Shown: positions 37,301-49,300 of the stretch, piece by piece | Numbering within the stretch: position 1 is the stretch's first letter | Layout: every line of letters starts with the position of its first letter | Assembly (NCBI GenBank): GCA_019925095.2 | Contig: CM034398.1 | Coordinates: forward strand, 8,757,001-8,821,000 | From: Dendrolimus kikuchii | Taxonomy: Eukaryota > Arthropoda > Insecta > Lepidoptera > Lasiocampidae | DNA: 64,000 bases | Reading direction: 5' to 3' | Program-made: the position numbers and the translations under genes | The notes under the pieces: model-generated | Seen by the model: the letters and a program-made list of their open reading frames with translations, nothing else | What the model was told of the DNA's origin: nothing | Databases searched by the model: none

Positions 37301-40300
37301 GGCGAGGATTATTCTCCAGCTCAATTGCTAATGGGTCGCAGGTTAAACACGAGATTACCAACCTACCATAAATTACTTGACGCCCATATCCCAGATACAC
37401 AAGTAATAAAAAAGAAACGCAGTAATAGATTAAGAGTAAGAAAATATAATTATGATAAAAATACTCGCGAACTAGTACCACTCAAGCCAGGTGAAAGAGT
37501 ACGTATCTACGAGCACGGTGGCGGGAGGCGCTGGGTGCCCGCGCGCGTGGACGCCGCGGCGCCGCAGCCCCGCTCTTACTGGGTAAGCACTCCGAGTGGT
37601 GCACGCTACCGTAGGAACAGGCAGCATATCATGCGAACGCCACATGAGTCCGATGTTCCACAGAATAACGTAACTTATAAAGTCGCGGGTAAATATGACG
37701 ATTTCGATGAACCTGTAGCCGGTGGGTCAGGTCAAAACTTAAATTTTCAAAATAATAGTCATGAACATACACAAACGTTTACTACATGTTTTGGTAGGCA
37801 GGTTCGTCCACCGTCTAGGTTAGTTTTAAGCTAGATTATAGCATAATATTATATCTCAGTTATGTCTATAAATTGTATAGTCAATACAAACTGTTTTCAA
37901 TGTGTCATTCTAATATAGTTAGTTGTTAAATTTTCAAATAAACTCCTGTTTAACATTCTTTTTATGTATTTCAAAATGATAGCTACAAATGAAATTAATT
38001 ATATTTCACAATAAAACGCTTGCATTATTTTCTTTATTACTGTAAAGAGAATTTATGTGAATAGCAAAAATATATGTAATTCGTAGAGGGGAGGGAAGAA
38101 AGTATTTAGGTTTTATAATTATGTATTCATTAAATTGTTAAGTTCCAAATGTTTATATTTACGAAAGAGGGGCATGTTATGTAGGTGTTATTAGTTAAAG
38201 ATATTATTGCATGTAGGTAGTTAATAAAAGATCACACGTAACGAGATGTTTCATTTACGCGAGCTCCCATCACAAACACGAGAGCACGAGGCAGCGAACA
38301 AAATATTTATCGGAAATGCGTTTTCACAATCATTGGTACCTCAAAAATATGATCAAGGTTGATATATATTTTTTTCTCCGCTATAAAGTGTGTAAATTAC
38401 TGTAATAATGGCTGAGAAATCAATCAAAAAACGCTTTTTGTCTGATATCACGCCGTTAAGTTGCCTTTCTGTCGCTTAAAATTTAACGTAAGCTTTATAT
38501 AAGTAATGTCAACATTCAACCATGGTAAGTCAAGTAAATGAATAGTCAGATACAGGAACAATTTGAATGAATGAATATGCTTTATCGTTTGTTAATAGAT
38601 AGAGATAACAGAAATTAAAAAAAAATGATACAATAGGCAGTCTTATCGCATTAGCAATTTATTCCAAGCAACCTTTGGATGGAAGTTGGATAAGAACAGT
38701 GGTATATTGCATTATTGTCATTTTACCGCTTCAGCATCTTATAAATTTATTAATTAATTTCTGTCCAAACGGTGATAAGAAGGATCTCACCAGTTTCGTA
38801 AGTTATAACTGCTTTACTAATACAAATGCAAATGAGGCCTTACACATTGGATACACGATACGTAATTAAAATTCCAATAATGACCTGACATCATACGAGC
38901 TCTAATTAAAAACATTGCTAACAAAAACCGATTTAACTATTGCCGTGTGAAATATAATATTCTATGTCCAGCACCAACCGGTGGCCCGGAAGCGGTATCG
39001 TGTATCTCGAGCGGTTCGACATCGGTGCGGGTGTCATGGCGCCCGCCGGCGATAGACGCGCGAGGTGGTATGATTACTCACTACACGCTGCAATACACGA
39101 GACGGGATTCTGATCCATTATTACCCACACAGGACGCTTATCTCCGTGTTCAAGTAAGAATTTATAACATTTCCACACACCTATTCGTTATATATGTTTG
39201 GAATTGTACATGTCAATATACATATCGCTGCTTCTATGCAAAAAGGCTACAAATGGGATCTGATTATTTTAAAAAACTATGCAATTATTGTTCAATGGTT
39301 AATTGAGCTAAGCCTTTGCGACCTATCTCACTGCAACGCAGAGGCTCTAAATTCGATTCCTGGCATGGTAAATTTAGTAAAGGAACCTTTCGTTATTTGC
39401 TGAGTGGTCTGTTGTATATTACCCATAACACAAGCGTAACTGGCTTACCTTAGGGTATACAATGTGTGTGTTTGTTATTATTATTACTTATTTATCTCTT
39501 TAAAAATCTCCAAAATATATTTCCCATTTTAATTATAAAAATGATACAAGGTCCTTTTTGCATGCTCGTGTTCCGTGGGATACATAATAAAATAATCGTA
39601 TTCGCTCTAAAAAAATTACATAATATTAAAATTTATTTTGAAATACGCCTCTAGCAACATATTACTTTCATGTGATTTAAGATAACAAAGCAATGGAAGG
39701 CTCTCCTGTAAGAAAGTGTTGTATTCATTTGTGGCAAATTTATATTAAAGGGGCCATGATTATCTATATGATCAGTTGGTACTTTTCATCATAATTTTCG
39801 ATGTAATCGAATCGTTTGGATTGGATGGAAACAATCGGATATCTGAGTCGCAGCTTCGAGATCTTCTCATTTTATTGTATGTGCAGTAAAGCATACAAAC
39901 CTTATCTATGTATTTAGGTTATTAATCTTTATAGACCGTTTTGCTGAATTCATTTTTATAGCATCGTAAAGTTTTTTTTAAACCTCGTTTTTATATTTAC
40001 ACGTGTATGCTCATCCCTCCCGAATTCCCAATATACCTATTTTTATCGTTAACTAATTTCGCCAAGCGAAATCGGAAATTGTTTCTTATTTGGCAATATA
40101 AATACGTTATAGTCCCTGTGTAACTTTTCCCTTTTTGTGATTGATTTTTGAAAGATATTTTCTAATTTTTTCTTTATTTGAAGACATGGCGACTCACATT
40201 CCTTACATATTTTATGCTCTAAAAAGTATTAAAACATATCAAGCTTTAAGAGTTTGTACGCCACATTTTCAGCAAAGAATTATCTACTAGCTTAGCTTAA

Positions 40301-43300
40301 CTGCACTCAGCTAATTAATGTGCAGGAATTAAATCCGACTCAACGTTGATTTTCAGTGCAAACCTTCCTTTTGTTGTGATACCAAAACAACCCCAATCAA
40401 TGGTATGCTATAATAAATATCTCTCATTTCTGAAATTCTGGGAACCAAAGCGCAAAAAATACCATTCAACTCGTCTTCACTAATTAGGCACCCTTGACTT
40501 CTGCCAAGCATCTCGTTCAGAGTAAATAAATTCGGCCAATTCGGGCCACGTCCGCGATAGTCTAATTTCGGCCGTGTCTTGTGGGCCGATAATCGCTATT
40601 TACACTCGATCTGATAATAGGGCGAGGAGGCGACCGTATCTCGATTGACGTCGTATGCCGAATACGAAATTAGAGTGAGGGCACATAATGCGGCCGGAGA
40701 TGGACCTCTATCTCCGCCACAACTCTGCAGAACTGATGAGGACGGTAAGTTTACTTTATCCGTAGTGTATGGGATTCCAAATTCAAATTAGTGTTCTACG
40801 TATCGTAAGTTAAATCTCAACACAAAGTTCTTGTGAAATCTATATTAACATGTCCTACTAAATTTATATAGTGGACTTCAGGTTACTTGGATTTACGTAT
40901 ATTAACATATTCTACTTTACGCATTGGTGGATTTATCTGACCTAGGGCTGCAGATATTAGATGCAGCAAAATTGAAGCCAATTTTTTATGTGTTACAAAA
41001 TTTAAAACTTTTATATTTATATACCTAAATATTATTAAGTCTACACAAACAATTCAATATGGTTTTACCACTTAGGATAATTCACGAGAAAAAGGCGGTG
41101 TAATTAGGACGATAGCGCACGCATTGTATGTAGACGTCGATAGGGGCGGCAAAAGTGTAAATCCACCACTGATTATACGACAATAGTAAAACTCGGATTA
41201 CTTGGATCTATGCTTCTGGTGTATGTATTCATATCCTCCGTGATGATAGATTTTCGAAACAAAATATTTACGTAGGTTCACTTGGCACTGTAATTTTCGT
41301 AAAAGACTCAATAAATATAATTTGTAATCAATATTTTCTAAAGCTACGTTTAGAATATGTCGAAACTTGCGACAAAAATGTCAGGCATTAATTTTTGTAC
41401 CTACTGTTTAAACTTAACCGAATTTTTTGTGTCCATCTACTAATAAACAAATTACGTAGATACAAGATTTTTGTCTGAATTATTCATATGTAAAATAATT
41501 TAGTGCTTCAGAGGCTAGGAAGTCTCCTTGCTTTATGTGAAAATCATTCCTTGAGTATTGACAAATGTCGAACATTTTTCAAAACTCGACAATCATAGAG
41601 ACATACATACACACAACATGATTACACACACGGTACGTATATATTATGGTAATGTAACCGAGCCTTAAGAAATGAGCCTCGATGTATTTTCCTTATTAGT
41701 GCCAAGCGCTCCAGGCGGCATGAAACTGATTGCCCTTGGCGAGCGTTCTTTGAGAGCGTCGTGGCTTCCACCTCCGGAACCTAACGGAAAACTCACGCAT
41801 TACACACTCTATGTCAAGGATTTATCTGGGTCTGTATTTACCTTAATTGCTACACATCTTTTTCAATTTGTACAAACGTGGGTCGCATGGCATTATGTTC
41901 TTTGACATTTGTTGTGTTTTCTTTATTATTGTTATTTTCTTAGAAAGGGAGAGTCGTAAGTGGAAATCCAATTAAGTTGAGTATCATATATTGTATTCTA
42001 TTTTACATTATATTAAAATGTAATATTTTTCATAATTTTGGTTTGAAAACAAGTACATTTGTTATTTAAGTTGTGGTAGCTAAGAGCATTAATTGTTTAG
42101 GCTATTTTTATGCTGACATTGAAGGAAAATATCGTGAGTTACATTGAGGTTAAAAATGTATGAAACCCGTCTCGAATAAACATGGTGAATATATTCTACA
42201 TTCTCTTGAAAGTAGGAGGCCGCCCATTAGTGGGACATTTGTGGACTGATATTATAATAAATTTGTGCTCTTTCAGTTTTCTATACAAATTGCATGGAAT
42301 ATTTTAAAACTGTGAAATTATTTCGCTATTCTACTTATTAAAAATGTTCGTTTCTGATGTTTACTTTATTATTTAAACTCACATGCCAAAATATTTTTGA
42401 AGGTTACATTTTTACGAGGTAATTTTTCATTAATTCATTCATCATATTTAAGGTTTATCATGCCATATATACAAAAGACATAACTATAATCTTAATTTAT
42501 TTAATAAAATGTACGACTTTTATCTTATTAATTAATCATCCTATTTATGCAGGCATATTTTAAATCATATATGAAATATTTTGTAATACAAATTATATTT
42601 TTAATATACAATTTATTTATATATGTGAAGGTTAAAAATATTATTAAAAAATTAAATTTGTAGTATACATTCATTAAATTGTAAGTAAAAATCTTGCCAA
42701 ATAGTTCACAAGAACCAAACACAACGCGAGTGAATGCATGTACGGAGGGCGAAGGAAATTCCGTGGAATGTATGAAGTCACTGCGAGGCTTACGAACCGG
42801 AAGGACCTACGAAGCTTGGGTACGAGCTGCAACAGTCGCTGGCGAAGGTCCACCATCAGCTGCAGTGGCTTGTCAAACTAGTTCCATGGGTAAGTTGTAT
42901 ACCTATACATAAAGTGGAAGTATATTTTTATCATGATATTAAAAGTAAGTATTAATATGGTATTTCAGAGCCCGCTTTATTATATGAAAATAATTTTATA
43001 ATTTGTTGTAACATGTTTCATCTACCCAATTCGGTGCTGCTATTTTTAAATACAGTTAGTTTTAAACATGTAAATATTTACGTAAGAGGACAAGCGCTAA
43101 GATGAGTACAACCGATATTTAGTTGAAATATTGTGTTCATTATCTAGCACCAGCGCGCATATCATCATTTGGCGGTGTTTCGATGGGAGTGGCAGGAGGA
43201 TCGCTTTCGTTACGATGCGCAGTTGGTGGATCACCATCACCATCCAAGCGGTGGCTTAGAGGAGGAAGTCCTTTACACCCGCGGCCACCTTTTCATCTTG

Positions 43301-46300
43301 ATGGAGATGCACTTACTATCAGGGGTAGACATATTGTTTTATTTATAATAAATTAAGCATTTCTAGGTCGCTTTATATGGAAAAACTTCGGGTCCATTAT
43401 ATGGACTGTCCTTTGAGTTTGAATATACCTACATAAACCGTAAGACAGGAACAAACTAACATGGAGATAAATTAACTTTCACATTCATATATTATCTTGG
43501 ATATGTTAAGGTTTGGTCCGTTTACTATCTAATACAACTCCTAGGTCATTCTAAAGCGCCTCGTCCACGATAGATTAAAATAACGGAGAGCGACTCTCAT
43601 AGGCCAATCTACGACGTGTACACATTAGCGAGACTACCCTAGCTAGAGTATCACTACAGTCTACGTAGACACGCTCGGCTACTCTTGGAAGGCGTCGTAG
43701 ACGCAAGTATGAGAGCGAGACAAGCGATATGAATAGAGAGCTCTCGAATTATCCAGATGTAGTCTATTCTTAATAACACATGTTTTCTTTTAACGCTAGT
43801 TATAAAGGGTCGAATCAGGTTGTTTTAAAATAAAATCGAGCAAAACATTTCAAATACTTTTGAGTGGCAATTGTTCTGTGATGAAGGTTTCTGAAAAGTG
43901 TTCAAACCGTGATTTAAATAAAAAAATATCATGGTACTCATACTTAAATATCTCATATGTAGAAAAACTGTGTATTTTTAGGGGTAGAACTTTCTCATGC
44001 AGACAATTATACTTGTGTGGCCGAGAATCCTCACGGATCAGATTCTGTTACGTGGAAAGTGGTAATTCTACGACCGCCCGTTCCACCTGGACTAGCACTA
44101 CTTGAGGCAAGATCTCGGGAACTTGAGCTTGAATTAAGACCTGCACCAAGAGCACCTGGACACGCTTTACCTAAGGCTTACACTTTGCACTGGCGTCTTG
44201 CTTCACCTGAGGTAAATTTCAATTTAACCATGCACTTGTACGAATTAACTTGGAATAATAAATTTTTGCTTAATTATTTTTTCGACTTTCACTTTATTTT
44301 AATATACTTACATATGAGTAGTTACTTATATATTTTCATGTATTAATCATTTAGTAGTGATAAAGTGGTATCTTTATCCCTATTTCTAGACCAATCCACT
44401 TAGTTATGGATTGTAGACCGATGTAATATTTATAGTTTTGACTGAAATAGACTAGGATTTCATAGAACAAAATAAGAGAATAGTAACGCATAAGTGCAAT
44501 CCATTAACATACATACATACATAACTTCACGCCAGTTCCCTTGCGGGGTAGGCACGAACAACAGAGCGCCATTTAGGCTTATCCATTAAAAACAGTTTTA
44601 TTTATTTCTAATAATCACGCTGACCATAAAAAAAATTACATAGACCTATAACTCCGTATATACTGTGTGAATAGTTTCTTGAAAAATATTATGTAAAATG
44701 TCGATTTTAGGGTGAATGGCGAATTCAAACAGCAAGCCCCGGACCAGTAACACTATCTGGTCTGCGATGTGGTTCAGCATACAGAGCATACGGTTCAGCA
44801 GGTGGTGCTCCAGGTTCTGAATTAGCTGTCCGTACATCTGGTGGGCCTCCCTCCGCTCCTTCAGACGCTAGGTGGATCAGAGCTAACTCTACTCACGCAA
44901 GATTTGATACAAGTGCTTGGAACGATGGAGGTTGCGGTCCTGTGGCTTTGAAGTTAGAATGGGCTGGTTCTGGCTTGGCTGGTGCGAGAGATGTTCCTGT
45001 TGGTGGAGAAGTTATATTGGGAGGTAAATTTTTACAATTATAATTTTGATTACTTTTACGTATAAATACATTGATTGTAGATACGAAGTAAATTATATGA
45101 TTTGTCTACTACACCAATCTCCCGAAGTATTTTTCTTGGCTTAGTGAGTCGTTATTTGATTTAATAACATTTGGTTATATTGTCTTTTAGATTTGCATTT
45201 CATTTTTTTTAAAGCAGAAGCTTCTAATTAAGAAACTAGGATTTAATGCTGGGATGATGATACGGTGGACACAAACGCATTTATTTAATAAGATTGGTAA
45301 TAATAATATATAAATATATATGTATAAAAAAGAAGAGAATATTCTAATAATAATTTTGTTAGGTCTCTCGCCGGGATCAAGATATCGAGTAGCGGCTCGC
45401 GCTTCGAATGAGGCGGGTTGGACGCGGGAAGTGTATGAGTTCACAACAATGCCCTCTGAGGGCGGGTTCGCTGAGGAAGTGGACGCACCGTTCCCAGCCA
45501 CCGCAGGCGAACTAGCTTTATTGCTAGCGCTTTGTGCTGCCCTGTCACTGGCAGCGCTTACCATACTCGCAATATTACTAAGGCGAAAAAGGTACGCTGC
45601 AAAACTTTGAATCCAGTTTTATTATATCAGTTACAGATTAGTGGTATATATGTATACAAAAGATTAAAAATAACTTGTAATTACTATGCATCCCAATAAA
45701 GTTATAGCAGTTTATAATATTACTAGAGTTTACCCTGCGGCTACCCCGCGGGTCAAACTGTAGCACGTGCCTCTTGTTTAAAGAGCAGGCATTAATATAG
45801 GTTACTTTGTATAAAATTTTTATGTTGGTCCTATTTGCCTCCGGAAGATATATATTCTAACTATATCATCTCCTGGGATGAAAAGCATCTGTGTCCATTT
45901 TCGGTATTCAGACAGACTTACTCAGATTATGATTTTTTATATCTTTAAACTTGAGAGTTGATCTGAAAGAGAGTGTCTGGGTGAAGGTAAGGAAAGGAAT
46001 GCTCCGGTGGTTCGGGCGTGTGGAAAGAATGCATGATGAAAGCATGTCTAAACAGATATACAATGCAAAAGTGGATGGATGTAGAAGTCGTGAAAGGCCA
46101 CGACACACCTCACCTTCCCTGATCAAATTGATCATGTACTAGCAGAAGGTGATGTCAGGAGCCTTAAGAACAAACGAGCGTGCATGACAAGAGCTATGAA
46201 TGTCAAAGAAGCAAGTGAGGTGTGTAATAATAAGCCTGAATGGCGCTCTGTGGCTCGTGCCTACCCCGCAAGGGAACTGGCGTGAAGTTATGTATGTATG

Positions 46301-49300
46301 TATAAAATTGAGAAATTATTGGTTCCCCATACAACTTTCATCCCCTATTCCAACCTGTCCTAGTTTTATTTATCTATCCCCCGTCTATCTATCTCTAAAC
46401 TACATAAACAAACGATCAAAACTACAAAAATGACCGAATTATCAAAATGACAAATCACAAAAAAAACCTATCTTACTTTCTGGGATAATCTTTACATAAA
46501 TCTATCCAATTATACGGAATAAAAAGTATCCTGAAAGAGAGTGTCGGGGTGAAGGTAAGGAAAGGAATGCTCCGGTGGTTCGGACATGTGGAAAGAATGC
46601 ATGATGAAAGAATGACTAAACAGATATACAATGCAAAAGCGGATGGATGCATAAGTCGTGGAAGGCCACGACACACCTTCCATGATCAAATTGATTCGTG
46701 TACTAGCAGAAGGTGATGTCAGGAGCCTTAAGAACAGACGATCGTGCATGACAAGAGTTATGAATGTCAAAGAAACAAGTGAGGTGTGTAAAAATAAGCC
46801 TAAATGGCGCTCTGTTGTTCGTGCCTACCCCGCAAGGGAACTAGCGTGAAGTTATGTATGTATGTAAAAAGTATCCCTTGTCCACCCTTGGTTAAAATGA
46901 CATATATACCGAATTTCAGCCAAATCGTTCCAATAGCTCCGTAAAAGCATAATAAACAGAGACTAATATGTTTTTATCGGTAAACTATCCCATTTTTCGG
47001 TCCAGTAGTTTTTCCGTGAAAGGGCAACAGACAGACAGACAGTTACTTTCGCATTTATAATTAGTAGGGATTATAGAAATGTGGGTAAGTTTGTATGTTT
47101 GTTATTGATGATATGATTGTTACCTTTTCGCAGATAATATAATTAATGCTACATAGGTATTTTGATCGTATATTAATTTTATCTTAGGAGGTTTAATCGT
47201 TTTCCCTGTGTGAGGAATTAATACTTACAAGTTGTAGTGTAAGTAATGTAACCTGTACATATTTTTGTTAATAGTATTCCGGACTTACGGAATATTGCCC
47301 GGAATCCGGGATGAAAATTATTATATTTAAAAAATACGTCTCCAAGTCCATATAAGTGTCATGCGTGTGAAGCGGAACGTTTTGTTGACATAACATAACA
47401 TAAACATAGGCTTACTCTGCCAAAAAGGGCTGTTATTACACCCAACAGTAGAATAACTGTTAATAGATTAACAAATACTTTACTCTACAATTCTCAATAG
47501 ATAAACAAACAAAATTTCTGAAATATTACACAGTAGCAAAAAATAAAAGCTTCTATTATAACTTTGCTGTGAACCTTCGCACTTTTACTCAATTACCGTT
47601 TTCTTCAACAAAGTGTCAAAGAAATTCAATTTAAGCCATCGTCGAAGTATCTCCGCGCCATCACGAATTCATTAAGCTGAACAGATAAAAATATGTGAGA
47701 AATAAAAGGGGGATCGTTAGCACTTGTAATCTGTAGATGACAAGGCGCTGACACAAGCCCCCTACGCAACAATCCAACGCCATCCTGTCGACCCTACTCA
47801 TCGGTTGATGGAGTTTTGAGCAGACGACGTGTGACACTACTTTATTATTTATTAGTTCTTTGATGGGTAAACGGGCTACTAGAGTTTTTATTTCTAATAA
47901 AACTCATCTATACTATAGAGGTAAAGTTTATGAGTTTGTTTTTAGAAAGTAACCTTTTGAAATTATGAAAATTCTTTCACTAGTACAAAGTTACATATTC
48001 CTGAGTGACATAGGCATACATTTGATTTGATTTTTTTATTTTATAAAGGAAATATTTAAGAAAAAATACCTTATTAATATTACCATCTAATCTAAAAAGA
48101 CTTATAAGTAATTTAAATATAACCTACATTAACTAAAAATACTTTTACTAAGACTTCATTCCATTAACTCTTTTCTTATTGTCTCTTTTCTTATTAAGGC
48201 GAAGACACTTTGTTCATGTGTTCTTCTTGAATAGCTAGCACATTACACTACACTTTTGTATTATTTATAGCACTAGTTCAAATGGTTTTGTCCTTTTGAG
48301 CCTTCTCGTTATGTCCGTGTTGTCGAGGAGCTGGATCGCCAGATGAAGCAGATGCTCGTGGGCGTCGTATTTCACAATAAAACTGATGACAAACTTTACT
48401 TTTAGGTCCCGTTAGAGGTCGCTCGATCTAACATACCATGGCGCGTTTACAATACTTCAGTACTGAATGTTGCGAATAATAATAATAAAAAATTTACGCC
48501 GAGCTAAATGTGTACGTGTCAGCTAGTATTTTATAAAAGTGTTTGTAAAGGTTAAAATAGATTAAGCAGGAGAATCATTGCATCCATAGTTCAGTACTAT
48601 GTATATTTTCTAATTAGAACATGTAATTGAAGGATGCAGAACCAGCAATAAAGGAATATTGACTGCCAGCCGATACGTCACTCATTTACTCTTCCTTTTT
48701 TTTCTTGTTCGTTTCTCCTAATTTTGAAAACTTTTTTATTGTAATAAGCTGCCATTGATTCTATACCTCTCAATTCTGTATTATGGAATTTATGATATTA
48801 TTAGGAGTGACGGCGCATTGCCAAGGGTATCGACCAGCGCGGAAAAACCGAACTGTGGAACTTACAGGGCACCTCCACATCAAACGCCTAAACTTCCACC
48901 AGACCCACCAGGTAAAATTTGTCTATTTTTACTACATTTTCACGAATTATTAGAAAGAAAGAGTCTATTTGAAGAAATGGCGAGGTACTTGCATGTATCT
49001 TAAAAAATAAAAGCATATTTTGAGAATTTGTACGCCGTATTTTCAGCAAACAAGGTTTGCACTTAGATTCATGCTGTGTCGGCATAATATCCGACACAAC
49101 GCTGATTTTCAGTGCAAATCTTCCTTTTGGCGTGATACTAAAACGACCTTAATATTTTGTGACTCTAATTTAAAAACTAATTAATTTAGTAATGATAATA
49201 TTTTACCTACTTAAATAAACAAAATAAATATTTATAACTATGATTTAAATAAAATCATTACATTTTCAATTCATATTAATCTATATAATAGAAATAATAT

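Larger units (their letters stand above)
33601..38268 (+). mobile_element. Ty3/Gypsy LTR retrotransposon, Mag-like, apparently intact
   Basis: Total length 4668 bp, same orientation as the host gene, inside its FN2-FN3 intron. LTRs of 94 bp at 33601-33694 and 38175-38268 look identical. A primer-binding-like TGGTGTCAGG starts at 33704 and a purine tract (GAAAGAGGGG) precedes the 3' LTR. One gag-pol frame fills the interior and no envelope gene is present. Single gag-pol frame, total size near 4.6 kb and very short LTRs resemble Mag of Bombyx mori (family knowledge). No target-site duplication was found at the ends as drawn. Confidence 0.92.
30428..38971. other. Large intron between FN2 and FN3
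   Basis: 8.5 kb, carrying in order a palindromic MITE (30778), LINE-like repeats (32285-33131), a two-copy dispersed repeat (33236) and a complete-looking LTR retrotransposon (33601-38268), all listed separately. The stretches 31090-32280 and 38270-38970 are AT-rich with nothing recognised. Confidence 0.85.
45592..48804. other. Intron after the transmembrane exon
   Basis: 3.2 kb. An AATAAA at 45695-45700 lies 85 bases after an in-frame stop reached if the intron is retained. Two LINE fragments follow (45950-46305, 46520-46870). A CAGA microsatellite lies near 47030. The rest (47050-48800) is AT-rich and unassigned. Confidence 0.7.

Noticed and set aside
33798..37481. Numerous 60-152 codon open frames antisense to or out of frame with gag-pol
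   Set aside because: They overlap the long gag-pol frame entirely, have skewed composition in the GC-rich part and no domain content.
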